Of a DNA stretch of 7,725 nucleotides, positions 1-6,397 are shown in pieces. The translations under genes were made by a program, and so were the position numbers. The notes below the pieces were generated by a model, which did no database searches, was not told the DNA's origin, and saw only the letters and a list, made by a program, of their open reading frames with translations. Positions within the stretch are counted from its first letter, which is position 1. Each line of letters begins with the position of its first letter. The DNA is from VFKE01 sp031400955 (GTDB taxonomy: Bacteria; Verrucomicrobiota; Verrucomicrobiia; Verrucomicrobiales; Verrucomicrobiaceae): positions 1 through 7,725 of the forward strand of contig JANNQW010000119.1 in the NCBI GenBank assembly GCA_031400955.1, given 5' to 3'.

Positions 1-732
1 TTCCAGGAGATTCCCGGTTGTGCTGGATGTCAGCAGTTTGGCAAAGACGTGCTGTCCAATCCTCTGCTCGTTGAGGCCATCGAAACCGAGTTCACACCGC
101 TGCTCATTCACAACAACAAGTCGGGCAAGGATGCTGACGTGCTGCGGCGCTTTGGCGAGCCAGCGTGGAACTACCAAGTGGTGAGATTCCTCGATGCCGA
201 GGCAAACGACATCATCCCTCGGCGCGATCAAATCTGGGACACCAAAGGCATCGCGGATCGCATGATCGCCACGCTCAACGCGGCCAAACGGCCCGTGCCT
301 AGTTACCTCAAGCTGCTTGCCTCCGAACATTCGCCGCAACTTGAACAGGCCGTGTTTTCCATGTCCTGCTTCTGGTCTGGCGAGGTAGCACTGGGCATGA
401 TCGATGGCGTGGTGACCACACAGGCAGGATTTAGCAGCGGACAAGAAGTGGTGCTTGTGCGCTACGACCCCTCGGTTGTTTCTCTGCCGGACCTCAATGC
501 GATAGCAGCAAAGAATGCCTGTCATCACCTGGGCACCGCGACGGATTACCGCTCCGCACCCGCTGCTGATCAGAAGAAACAACTCGAAGGCACGGTGTTG
601 GCGAAGCTGCAGTTGACACCAGCTCAGGCCACAAAAGTAAATGCATGGATGACCGTTGATCTGAACAAGGCTATTTCCTTCCTCACCCCATCCCAGCAGG
701 CGCGGCTGAAGTACATAATGTCTGTCCCCTGA
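1..732 (+). CDS. Thioredoxin-fold protein with MsrA-like segment, 5'-truncated by window edge
   Basis: The reading frame is open from base 1 to the TGA at 730-732, giving 243 visible residues with no obvious start; the GTG at 49 is internal because clear thioredoxin-like sequence lies before it. Visible residues 5-10 read PGCAGC, a CxxC redox motif, followed by a region resembling the thioredoxin fold (TPLLIHNN, then WNYQVVRFLD). Around residue 123 comes SCFWSGE, close to the GCFWGxE active-site motif of peptide methionine sulfoxide reductase A, followed by GVVTTQAGF and EVVLVRYDP, both MsrA-like. The stretch that normally separates these last two blocks in MsrA is mostly missing, so this is a shortened MsrA relative. 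The C-terminal 70 residues are helical-looking and not assigned. A role in thiol redox chemistry or methionine sulfoxide repair is inferred; catalytic competence as an Msr is uncertain. A signal peptide, if any, would lie outside the window. Confidence 0.8.
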   Translation, partial: FQEIPGCAGCQQFGKDVLSNPLLVEAIETEFTPLLIHNNKSGKDADVLRRFGEPAWNYQVVRFLDAEANDIIPRRDQIWDTKGIADRMIATLNAAKRPVPSYLKLLASEHSPQLEQAVFSMSCFWSGEVALGMIDGVVTTQAGFSSGQEVVLVRYDPSVVSLPDLNAIAAKNACHHLGTATDYRSAPAADQKKQLEGTVLAKLQLTPAQATKVNAWMTVDLNKAISFLTPSQQARLKYIMSVP

Positions 733-756
733 TGATGCCTTTGATGAAATTCTCAC

Positions 757-771
757 CCTGCCTGTAGCAGG
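757..771 (+). other. Small hairpin after the thioredoxin/MsrA-like gene
   Basis: CCTGC (757-761) and GCAGG (767-771) form a 5-bp stem with a 5-nt loop 25 bp after the stop codon. No T-run follows, so it is not a convincing intrinsic terminator. It may help protect the 3' end of the transcript or have no role. Confidence 0.25.
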
Positions 772-795
772 AGATTCCACCACCAGTGATCCGCC

Positions 796-833
796 GACTT
801 CAACCCCGCGTGACTGAACTTGCCACTGAAGTC
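796..833. repeat. 7-bp inverted repeat in the intergenic region
   Basis: GACTTCA (796-802) and TGAAGTC (827-833) are perfect reverse complements separated by 24 bases. The element lies within the 169-bp gap between the thioredoxin/MsrA-like gene and the toxin-antitoxin operon. It could be a transcript hairpin or part of the operon's control region; the sequence alone does not decide. Confidence 0.35.
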
Positions 834-871
834 ATCTGGCATTTCGAGGCACCCGTGAAGTTCACTTGCCA
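818..871 (+). repeat. Direct repeat ACTTGCCA, two copies
   Basis: ACTTGCCA occurs at 818-825 and again at 864-871. Each copy is followed by a similar tract, CTGAAGTCAT after the first and, a few bases further on, CTTGAAGCAT after the second. The second copy overlaps the proposed -35 box of the toxin-antitoxin promoter. It may be a diverged local duplication of the control region. Confidence 0.35.
855..865. promoter_or_regulatory. Palindrome GTGAAGTTCAC, candidate operator
   Basis: An 11-bp perfect palindrome (GTGAA-G-TTCAC) ends exactly where the proposed -35 hexamer begins (866). Type II antitoxins usually bind palindromes at their own promoter together with the toxin and repress it, so this position suits an operator. 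Binding is inferred. Confidence 0.35.
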
Positions 872-893
872 AGCACTTGAAGCATGATATCTT
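866..893 (+). promoter_or_regulatory. Candidate sigma-70-type promoter of the toxin-antitoxin operon
   Basis: TTGCCA (866-871) matches 5 of 6 bases of the -35 consensus and TATCTT (888-893) matches 4 of 6 of the -10 consensus, with a 16-bp spacer. The expected transcription start is near 900-902, which coincides with the antitoxin ATG at 902, so the message would be leaderless or nearly so. This fits the absence of a Shine-Dalgarno sequence before that ATG. Confidence 0.45.
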
Positions 894-903
894 TAAGTAT
901 CAT
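884..903. promoter_or_regulatory. Inverted repeat ATGATA-N8-TATCAT over the antitoxin start, candidate operator
   Basis: ATGATA (884-889) and TATCAT (898-903) are perfect 6-bp arms around an 8-bp core. The repeat covers the proposed -10 box and the first two bases of the antitoxin start codon. A dimeric Phd/YefM-type antitoxin bound here would block RNA polymerase, which is the usual autoregulation of these operons. The structure is seen directly; binding is inferred. Confidence 0.45.
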
Positions 904-1156
904 GAACACCGTCACCACCGCAGATTTGCGCAATCACTTTCGCCGCGTTTCCTCCTGGTTGGACAATGGAGAATCCGTGAAGATACTCAAGCGCGGCAAG
1001 CCTTACGCCACACTTTTGCCAATCGTGAAGCCCAGTCCGCCACGTCCGCCTCGAATTGACTTCGCGGCCCAGCGCCGTGCTATTTGGAAAGGGCGACGCT
1101 TTAGCTCTGACGAAGTGGCAGAAATGCGAGCGGCTGAATTGGAGGGTGAAGAGTAA
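902..1156 (+). CDS. Phd/YefM-family antitoxin
   Basis: 84-residue protein that should bind and neutralise the ribonuclease encoded 1 nt downstream and repress its own operon. Residues 1-40 have the Phd/YefM pattern: a short N-terminal strand (NTVTTADLRN), an amphipathic helix (HFRRVSSWLDNGE) and the strand block SVKILKRGKPYATLLPI, which forms the DNA-binding dimer fold. After a proline-rich linker (KPSPPRPPR) comes a charged tail (about residues 50-84) of the kind that wraps around the partner toxin. ATG 902 is preferred over in-frame ATG 884: the conserved domain starts at 902, and 884 would lie inside the operator palindrome and before the proposed transcription start. No Shine-Dalgarno is visible, consistent with a leaderless mRNA. 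The family call is fairly secure; the pairing rests on position and size. Confidence 0.85.
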   Translation: MNTVTTADLRNHFRRVSSWLDNGESVKILKRGKPYATLLPIVKPSPPRPPRIDFAAQRRAIWKGRRFSSDEVAEMRAAELEGEE

Positions 1157-1157
1157 C

Positions 1158-1610
1158 ATGCGCTGTTTCACTGACACCTCCTTCCTCTGCGCCCTCTACC
1201 GGGAGCAGGACAATACTGCGCGTGCCGATGCTTTCATGGCGCGGTTCAAAGGTGAGGTCATCGTATCGTCACAAGTCTTGTGGGAGTTCCGGCAGTCAGC
1301 GAGATTCCAGGTGTTTCGCCATCAAAGCGACAAGACGAAAGGATTTACAAAATTGGAAGCCCAGCGGATGATCGGAGTGCTGGCAGGGAATGTGAAAGCG
1401 GGCAGTTTGACCCTGGCGACGGTAGAATGGCCGGATGTGCATAGCATTGCTGAGACTCTGTCCGCCACCTACACCATGAAAGGTGGCCATCGTCCCATGG
1501 ACATCATCCACCTCTCCACGGCAAAGCATCTCGGCTTGAAACATTTCCTCACCTTCGATGGCAACCAGAAAAAACTGGCCGCGGCAGAAAATCTCTCGGT
1601 GCCAGTATGA
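1158..1610 (+). CDS. PIN-domain toxin (VapC-like ribonuclease)
   Basis: 150-residue PIN-domain protein. VapC-type PIN toxins cleave RNA, often tRNA or rRNA, with a metal ion held by acidic residues. The acidic set is visible: D6 in FTDTSFL, E43 in VLWEFRQS, D115 in RPMDIIHLSTA and D134 in FLTFDGNQKKLA. Length is normal for the family. ATG 1158 is chosen because PIN homology begins at once and it lies 1 nt after the antitoxin TAA; the frame stays open to 1056, but that extension only overlaps the antitoxin gene. A GGAGGG (1141-1146) inside the antitoxin's last codons could serve as a somewhat distant ribosome binding site. Translation is probably coupled to the antitoxin, and the stop overlaps the start of the next gene. 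The RNA target cannot be told from sequence. Confidence 0.88.
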   Translation: MRCFTDTSFLCALYREQDNTARADAFMARFKGEVIVSSQVLWEFRQSARFQVFRHQSDKTKGFTKLEAQRMIGVLAGNVKAGSLTLATVEWPDVHSIAETLSATYTMKGGHRPMDIIHLSTAKHLGLKHFLTFDGNQKKLAAAENLSVPV

Positions 1611-2551
1611 ATTATTTATCCGTCATTTGGTTGTTATCGTTATCATTGGTTGCTTCGGCGTCGGTTGAAATGCCAATCGAACCCTACCCTGCAACACTGC
1701 TGGAATCTACGAACAAGTCATTGGCAGTCGCCGGTGCTTCACTTCCTCAACTACGGTTGATCGTTGAGCGATTCGAGCACTCAGAACAACGGGCAGCAGC
1801 AGAGGCTCTCATCGCAAGAGGGGATGAAGCAACTATCGCCCGTCTTGTTTTTGCTTTTCGCAGGGGCAACGCACTCGCCGAAGGCATTCTATTATCCAGT
1901 GCGTCTGTCAGCGTGGTGCCGTATCTTTTGGAAGACGTTGCTCATGGAAGCTTGGATCACTACTGTGGTGGTGGTCACCCGGCAATAGGGCGAGTCAGGG
2001 TGACTGCATCTGCAATTGTAGTTGCAGCTCTCTCGCGGACTCAAAATTTGCCGGCTGAAACTGCTGAATGGCTCGATGACTTGCGCAGGTATTATGCTGG
2101 TCGGTACGACCATGTGCCAGAGTTGAGCAAGACTCTTCTCGATTGGTGGTCTCACAATGGCGAGGCGATGCTCGGAAACAGACCCAATGAGGCTGCCTGG
2201 CTCCCATTGGAGAGAAAACTTGACCCAATGATTTTTGAATCTTGGCGAAGGGTCAACGATGCGAAGCCACCACCTCCGCCACCGGCAGCGCCGCCTCTTC
2301 CGCGTGAGCCATTATCTGCGCTGCCACTGCTCATTGCCGAGTCGTTTGAAAATTGGGCATCACGAGTGGTTGAAGCCAAGCAGCGCGACGTTACTTGGGC
2401 GTCGGTTGACTTTGAGACAGGCAGATCGGTTAGGCTTAATGCCCATGCAAATGATGCTTCTGATCCATCAGACAAACCTTTGAGCCGAGGCACCACTCAG
2501 AAAGGTTCACCATGCCAGGAGTCATCGAAGAAAATACATGGTCCCAGGTGA
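1607..2551 (+). CDS. Exported proline-rich protein of unknown function, third gene of the toxin-antitoxin operon
   Basis: 314 residues, family not recognised. Residues 1-18 look like a Sec signal peptide: a hydrophobic core (VIWLLSLSLV) and an ASA signal-peptidase site at 16-18. Residues 45-190 look mostly alpha-helical with short repeated helices, loosely like HEAT-type repeats, and include CGGGH at 120-124. A proline run (PPPPPPAAPPLP, 221-232) separates this from a region around 240-275, and the last 40 residues are polar, low-complexity and probably disordered. The ATG overlaps the toxin stop (ATGA), with no Shine-Dalgarno, which points to translational coupling with the toxin. By my count only about half of the first 33 codons end in G or C, visibly less than in argS, which suggests accessory DNA. 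It may instead be an unrelated gene that happens to abut the toxin. Confidence 0.65.
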   Translation: MNYLSVIWLLSLSLVASASVEMPIEPYPATLLESTNKSLAVAGASLPQLRLIVERFEHSEQRAAAEALIARGDEATIARLVFAFRRGNALAEGILLSSASVSVVPYLLEDVAHGSLDHYCGGGHPAIGRVRVTASAIVVAALSRTQNLPAETAEWLDDLRRYYAGRYDHVPELSKTLLDWWSHNGEAMLGNRPNEAAWLPLERKLDPMIFESWRRVNDAKPPPPPPAAPPLPREPLSALPLLIAESFENWASRVVEAKQRDVTWASVDFETGRSVRLNAHANDASDPSDKPLSRGTTQKGSPCQESSKKIHGPR

Positions 2552-2563
2552 TATGTGAGGAAG

Positions 2564-2596
2564 CTCTCGACGTTTGTCGGTAGAGGCGCAACTTTT
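2564..2596 (+). terminator. Weak candidate terminator after the toxin-antitoxin operon
   Basis: CTCTCGAC (2564-2571) pairs with GTCG (2576-2579) and AGAG (2582-2585), giving an 8-bp stem with a GTTT loop and a 2-nt bulge (GT). A short T4 run (2593-2596) follows after 7 bases. It is suitably placed 12 bp after the stop codon, but the bulge and short T-run make it a modest candidate. Confidence 0.3.
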
Positions 2597-2644
2597 CTGA
2601 TGCTTCGTCGATGGATTGCATTTGCGACCGCGTCCCGACCGCCT

Positions 2645-2658
2645 AGGATGCGCATCCT
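2645..2658. promoter_or_regulatory. Perfect 14-bp palindrome just before argS start
   Basis: AGGATGCGCATCCT is its own reverse complement and ends 3 bases before the argS ATG at 2662. As RNA it could fold into a 5-bp stem with a GCGC loop, hiding the only Shine-Dalgarno-like AGGA (2645-2648). As DNA it could be a protein-binding site. About 0.5 perfect 14-bp palindromes are expected by chance in a window this long, so only the position makes it notable. Confidence 0.3.
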
Positions 2659-2661
2659 CCC

Positions 2662-4428
2662 ATGCCGACCTTCCGCCAGCTCCTCACCCCATTGCTTCGC
2701 GATGCCATCGTGAAAGCGGGCGTTGCTGTGCCCGACGGAATCACGATCGAAGTGGTGAACGCGAGCGACGATCGTTTCGGCGACTATCAGAGCAATGCAG
2801 CCATGATGGTCGCGAAAGCCGCCAGGATGAATCCGCGGCAACTTGCGGAAACCATCGTCGCTGCCTTCGAGGGTGGCGGCTTGTGCGAGGCGCCCACGAT
2901 TGCCGGCCCCGGCTTTCTCAACTTCCGCCTGACTAGGGAGACGCTTGCCGCATCGGTTTCATCCCAGCTTGCGGATGACAAGCTCGGCGTGCCATCCGTG
3001 ACGGACCCGAAACGCATCGTGATCGACTTCTCCGCGCCGAACGTGGCCAAGCCCATGCACGTCGGCCATATCCGGAGCACGTTCATCGGCGACGCCCTCG
3101 CGCGCATCGCCCGTTATGTCGGTCATCAGGTCATCACCGACAACCACGTCGGCGACTGGGGCACTCAGTTTGGCATGATCCTCCACGGCTGGAAAACGCG
3201 GCTCGATCAAGCCGCACTGCGAAAGGATGCCATTCACGAACTGGTGCGCGTCTATCGCGATGTGAACGCCGCGACCAAGGCCAACGAAGCCGTGCTGGAG
3301 CTATGCAAACAGGAGTTGGTAAAACTCCAGGCGGGCGATGAGGAGAATCTCAAAATCTGGCGCGAATGCGTCCAGCTCACGCTCGACCAGTTGCACGGGA
3401 TTTATGCCCGGCTCGGCGTCACCTTCGATCACTATCTCGGCGAGAGCTTTTATAACGTCGCCCTGGCGCCGCTGGTGGATGATTTGCTCACGACGAACAT
3501 CGCCGACATCAGCGACGGCGCGGCCTGCGTGTTTTCCGATGGCAGCAAAAAGCCCGAGCAGGATCCTTTCCTCATCAATCGCGGCGGCGAATGGGTTCCG
3601 GCCCCCTGTCTCGTGCGCAAATCAGACGGTGGATTTCTTTACTCCACGACAGACCTGGCGACCATTGATTACCGGGTCCGCGAGTTCAAAGCCGACGAAA
3701 TCTGGTATGTTGTCGGCGCACCGCAGCAGTTGCACTTCCGTCAGGTGTTTGAAGTCTCCCACCGTCGCGGTCACGCCACGCGCATGGAGCACATCGCCTT
3801 CGGCTCCATCCTCGGACCCGACGGCAAGATGTTCAAAACCCGCAGTGGCGAGAGCGTCGGCCTTCTGGAAGTTCTCGAGGAAGCCGTCGAACGCGCGGCG
3901 GTCGTGGTCGCGGAGCGCGATCTGCCTGAGGCAGAAAAATCGAAGATCGCCGAGGTGATCGGCATCGGTGCCGTGAAGTATGCGGAGCTGAGCCAGCACC
4001 GCATGACCGACTACAAATTTTCCTGGGACAAGATGCTCTCACTCCAGGGCAACACCGCGCCCTACCTCATCAATGCCTACGTCCGCATCCGCAGCATCTT
4101 CCGCAAGCTTGACAGTGGTGGCGGGTGTCCCCACACGCCATCCCCATCCGACGTCGCCATCACGGAGGACGCCGAACGCAAGCTCGCACTCAAGCTCGCT
4201 CAGTTTAGTGAAATGGTTCACGACGTGCTTGGCGATTTCCGGCCCAACCTGCTGGCGCAATATTTGTATGAACTCGCGGACACCTTCCACGGTTTCTATG
4301 AAGCCTGCCCCGTGCTGCGCTCGGAAGGACTGACGCGGCACAGCCGGCTGGTGCTGTGCGAAGTAACCAGCCGCGTTTTGCAGACCGGACTCGACCTGCT
4401 CGGCATCCAGACCACGGAGCGAATGTAA
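2662..4428 (+). CDS. argS: Arginyl-tRNA synthetase
   Basis: 588-residue class I aminoacyl-tRNA synthetase that joins arginine to tRNA-Arg using ATP in the cytoplasm; ArgRS is unusual in needing bound tRNA for amino acid activation. Domains in order: N-terminal Add-1/ArgRS tRNA-binding domain (about 1-90, with DRFGDYQSNAAM and GPGFLNF), catalytic Rossmann core with SAPNVAKPMHVGHIRST (HIGH motif as HVGH, 133-136) and DNHVGDWGTQFG, and the KMSK-equivalent loop GKMFKTRSG (388-396). The C-terminal DALR anticodon-binding domain starts near 466 (NTAPYLINAYVRIRSIFRK) and ends in LDLLGIQTTERM, typical of the family. Length is normal. A short Gly/Pro-rich segment (485-497) lies between DALR helices. 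ATG 2662 fits the family N-terminus. The nearest Shine-Dalgarno-like AGGA sits in a palindrome 13 nt upstream. No clear promoter was found in the 110-bp gap. Confidence 0.97.
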   Translation: MPTFRQLLTPLLRDAIVKAGVAVPDGITIEVVNASDDRFGDYQSNAAMMVAKAARMNPRQLAETIVAAFEGGGLCEAPTIAGPGFLNFRLTRETLAASVSSQLADDKLGVPSVTDPKRIVIDFSAPNVAKPMHVGHIRSTFIGDALARIARYVGHQVITDNHVGDWGTQFGMILHGWKTRLDQAALRKDAIHELVRVYRDVNAATKANEAVLELCKQELVKLQAGDEENLKIWRECVQLTLDQLHGIYARLGVTFDHYLGESFYNVALAPLVDDLLTTNIADISDGAACVFSDGSKKPEQDPFLINRGGEWVPAPCLVRKSDGGFLYSTTDLATIDYRVREFKADEIWYVVGAPQQLHFRQVFEVSHRRGHATRMEHIAFGSILGPDGKMFKTRSGESVGLLEVLEEAVERAAVVVAERDLPEAEKSKIAEVIGIGAVKYAELSQHRMTDYKFSWDKMLSLQGNTAPYLINAYVRIRSIFRKLDSGGGCPHTPSPSDVAITEDAERKLALKLAQFSEMVHDVLGDFRPNLLAQYLYELADTFHGFYEACPVLRSEGLTRHSRLVLCEVTSRVLQTGLDLLGIQTTERM

Positions 4429-4448
4429 AAACGCGGTCAGAAAGCTGG

Positions 4449-4487
4449 GCGACAAGTCCTCACTCGACTCACGCTGCAAATTTTTTT
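4449..4487 (+). terminator. Weak candidate terminator or T-rich leader between argS and prfC
   Basis: GCG (4449-4451) and AGTC (4455-4458) can pair with CGC (4472-4474) and GACT (4466-4469) around a 7-nt loop, with an internal mismatch. A T7 run follows at 4481-4487. The stem is poor. The T-run ends only 13 bases before the prfC ATG, so it may instead be an unstructured leader for ribosome loading. Confidence 0.25.
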
Positions 4488-4500
4488 CCATGATCCCCTG

Positions 4501-6096
4501 ATGAATCCCTCCCAAGAAATCGCCCGTCGCCGCACCTTTGCCATTATTTCCCATCCGGACGCGGGCAAGACCACGCTTACCGAAAAGCTGCTGCTGTATG
4601 GCGGCGCGGTGCATCTCGCCGGCAGCGTGACCGCGCGCAAGAATCAGCGCTCCACCACCAGCGATTGGATGGAACTGGAAAAACAGCGCGGCATCTCCGT
4701 CTCCTCCACTGTGCTGCAGTTTGAATACGGCGGCTGCGTCATCAACCTGCTGGACACGCCAGGCCACCGAGATTTCTCCGAAGACACTTACCGCGTGCTC
4801 ACCGCAGTCGATGCCGCCATCATGGTCATCGACGCCGGCAAGGGCATCGAGAACCAGACGCGCAAACTCTTTGAAGTCTGCCGCAAACGCGGCGTGCCGA
4901 TCTTCACCTTCATCAACAAGCTGGACCGGCCCGCGCGCGCACCGCTGGCGCTGCTCGACGAATTGGAATCCGTGCTGGGCATCGGAACCTGCGCGTTGAA
5001 CTGGCCACTCGGACTCGGTTTCTCATTTCGCGGCGTCTATGACCGGCGAAAATCCAGCGTCCATCTCTTCGAACGCACAGTCCGCGGCGCCCATCGCGCC
5101 CCTGAGACCGTCAGCGGATTGCAGGATGATGTGGTGAAGCAAAACGTGGAAGAGGCTGCCTTGAGCCAATCCATGGAAGAACTCGCCATTCTCGACAGCG
5201 CCGGCCACTCCTTCGACCGCGCGCTCATCGATCAGGGCAAACTGACCCCGGTCTGCTTCGGCAGCGCCAGCAACAATTTTGGCGTCCAATTCCTGCTGGA
5301 TACATTTTTGGAACTAGCCCCGCCGCCGACTCAGCGCATCGCCGGAGGCGCCACCGTGAAGCCCGAAGACGCCGGCTTCTCCGCTTTCGTCTTCAAGATT
5401 CAAGCCAACCTGGATCCGCGCCATCGCGACCGCATTTATTTCATCCGCATTGTCTCTGGAAAATTCGAGCGCGACATGATGGTGCAGAATCCGCGCACGA
5501 AACAGCGCGTCTGTCTCGCGAACTCCCAGCGTCTCTTCGGTCGCGATCGCTCGACCGTGGACGAAGCCTTCGCGGGCGACGTCATCGGCATTGTCGGAAA
5601 TTACAATCTGCGCATCGGCGACACGCTCAGTGAGGCGGCGGGAATCGTCTTCGATGAAACACCATCCTTTGTGCCCGAGTGCTTCGCTCATATTCACAGT
5701 GCGACACCGGCGCAATTCAAGCGATTCCGCGAAGGTCTGGCGCAACTCCTCCAAGAAGGTGTCGTGCAGCAGTTTTTCCAGTCGCAATCCGTCCAGCGCA
5801 TTCCGCTGCTCGGAGCTGTCGGCCCGCTCCAGTTCGAGGTCGTGCAATACCGTCTTCTAGCGGAATACAAAGCCGAGTCCCGAATCGAGAATGCGCCCTA
5901 TACATTGATCCGCTGGCTGCGTCTCCGGGATGGAGAGACCGCCGCGAAGGACGGGCCGATTCCGTGTCCAGATGCCACGTTGGCTAACGATGAATTAAAC
6001 CGCCCCGTGGCGTTGTTCGCCGACGTCTGGGCCGAACGGGTCTTTGCCAAGCGCAATACAAGTTTGGAGTTGCTGCCGGAACCGTTCGGACTGTGA
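4501..6096 (+). CDS. prfC: Peptide chain release factor 3 (RF3 GTPase)
   Basis: 531-residue translational GTPase that removes RF1 or RF2 from the ribosome after peptide release. The GTPase motifs are complete: G1 HPDAGKTT (18-25), switch region TSDWMELEKQRGISVSST (53-70), G3 DTPGH (85-89), G4 NKLD (139-142) and G5 GSA (254-256). The block LDELESVLGIGTCALNWPLGLGFSFRGVYDR is characteristic of RF3 and separates it from EF-G. Domain II (about 290-390, including AFVFKIQANLDPRHRDRIYFIRI) and the RF3-specific C-terminal domain (FRPECF-like SFVPECF; GAVGPLQFEVVQYRL) follow. Length matches the family. ATG 4501 gives the expected N-terminus; no Shine-Dalgarno is visible, and an out-of-frame ATG lies at 4490. 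It follows argS by 72 bp, so co-transcription is possible but not certain. Confidence 0.97.
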   Translation: MNPSQEIARRRTFAIISHPDAGKTTLTEKLLLYGGAVHLAGSVTARKNQRSTTSDWMELEKQRGISVSSTVLQFEYGGCVINLLDTPGHRDFSEDTYRVLTAVDAAIMVIDAGKGIENQTRKLFEVCRKRGVPIFTFINKLDRPARAPLALLDELESVLGIGTCALNWPLGLGFSFRGVYDRRKSSVHLFERTVRGAHRAPETVSGLQDDVVKQNVEEAALSQSMEELAILDSAGHSFDRALIDQGKLTPVCFGSASNNFGVQFLLDTFLELAPPPTQRIAGGATVKPEDAGFSAFVFKIQANLDPRHRDRIYFIRIVSGKFERDMMVQNPRTKQRVCLANSQRLFGRDRSTVDEAFAGDVIGIVGNYNLRIGDTLSEAAGIVFDETPSFVPECFAHIHSATPAQFKRFREGLAQLLQEGVVQQFFQSQSVQRIPLLGAVGPLQFEVVQYRLLAEYKAESRIENAPYTLIRWLRLRDGETAAKDGPIPCPDATLANDELNRPVALFADVWAERVFAKRNTSLELLPEPFGL

Positions 6097-6148
6097 GCCC
6101 ATGACTGTTTCGTCAGCTAAACCTGGCAAACGCAGTGGGTGGGTTTTA

Positions 6149-6175
6149 GACAGGATTAACAAGATGAACAAAAAG
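6149..6175 (+). repeat. Three 9-nt units of an AT-rich periodic element
   Basis: The units read GACAGGATT (6149-6157), AACAAGATG (6158-6166) and AACAAAAAG (6167-6175), each with the pattern (A/G)ACA(A/G)(G/A)A. The purine-rich composition contrasts with the GC-rich surroundings. It resembles the short interspersed AACAGGATT-type repeats that I recall from intergenic DNA of several bacterial genomes. Membership in such a family is not proven here. Confidence 0.4.
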
Positions 6176-6204
6176 GGGTTACGAAAAATCGATCATTCAT
6201 CCAT

Positions 6205-6384
6205 ATGAAGATCAATAACGTGGGCACTTTCTGGCGTATCGGCGGCGCGTATATAAATGCCGGGAACGCCAATCTCCCGATTGGCGGAATAAAAATCGCC
6301 ACTCAGATGAATGGCGTTCCCAGGGAACTCACCACCAAGGACCTGATCACCCTGCAAGTGCGCACCGTCTTCGGACAGGAATAG
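6205..6384 (+). CDS. Doubtful small ORF or gene remnant, 59 residues
   Basis: Starts MKINNVGTFWRIGG and ends VRTVFGQE before the TAG at 6382-6384; no family recognised. By my count about 41 of 59 codons end in G or C, closer to argS than the overlapping minus-strand ORF (6193-6399, roughly half), so coding on the plus strand is favoured if the region codes at all. The frame is open upstream only to the TAA at 6157-6159, without another standard start codon, and no Shine-Dalgarno precedes ATG 6205. It could be a small protein, the C-terminal relic of a larger lost gene, or chance. It ends 13 bp before the next gene and could be co-transcribed with it. Confidence 0.25.
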   Translation: MKINNVGTFWRIGGAYINAGNANLPIGGIKIATQMNGVPRELTTKDLITLQVRTVFGQE

Positions 6385-6397
6385 AAGTCTCTCGCGC

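Larger units (their letters stand above)
6097..6397. other. 301-bp intergenic region between prfC and the next gene
   Basis: The region holds a 9-nt periodic AT-rich element (6149-6175), a doubtful 59-residue plus-strand ORF (6205-6384), and an overlapping 68-residue minus-strand ORF (6193-6399). A 4-bp stem TGAC/GTCA near 6104-6117 just after prfC is too weak to call a terminator. No promoter with both boxes was recognised. Confidence 0.5.

Noticed and set aside
893..1177. 94-residue minus-strand ORF opposite the antitoxin
   Set aside because: Fully overlaps the antitoxin gene, which has clear Phd/YefM features; no motif on the minus strand.
3826..3849. ArgRS lacks a canonical KMSK (has KMFKTRSG)
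   Set aside because: Many bacterial ArgRS enzymes, including that of E. coli with its KPFKTRAG loop, diverge here, so it is not a defect.
3338..3958. 206-residue plus-strand ORF inside argS
   Set aside because: It is a different frame of argS, rich in Arg, Ser and Pro as expected from shifted GC-rich codons, while the argS frame carries conserved motifs throughout.
4114..4152. Gly/Pro-rich segment in the ArgRS DALR domain as an unusual insertion
   Set aside because: Short, in frame, and in a region between helices that varies in length; no sign of an intein or mobile element.
4039..4767. 242-residue minus-strand ORF across the argS-prfC junction
   Set aside because: Antisense to two well-conserved genes; long antisense frames are common when codons have GC-rich third positions. 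No recognisable motifs.
5314..5847. 177-residue minus-strand ORF inside prfC
   Set aside because: Antisense shadow of the conserved RF3 domain II and III coding sequence.
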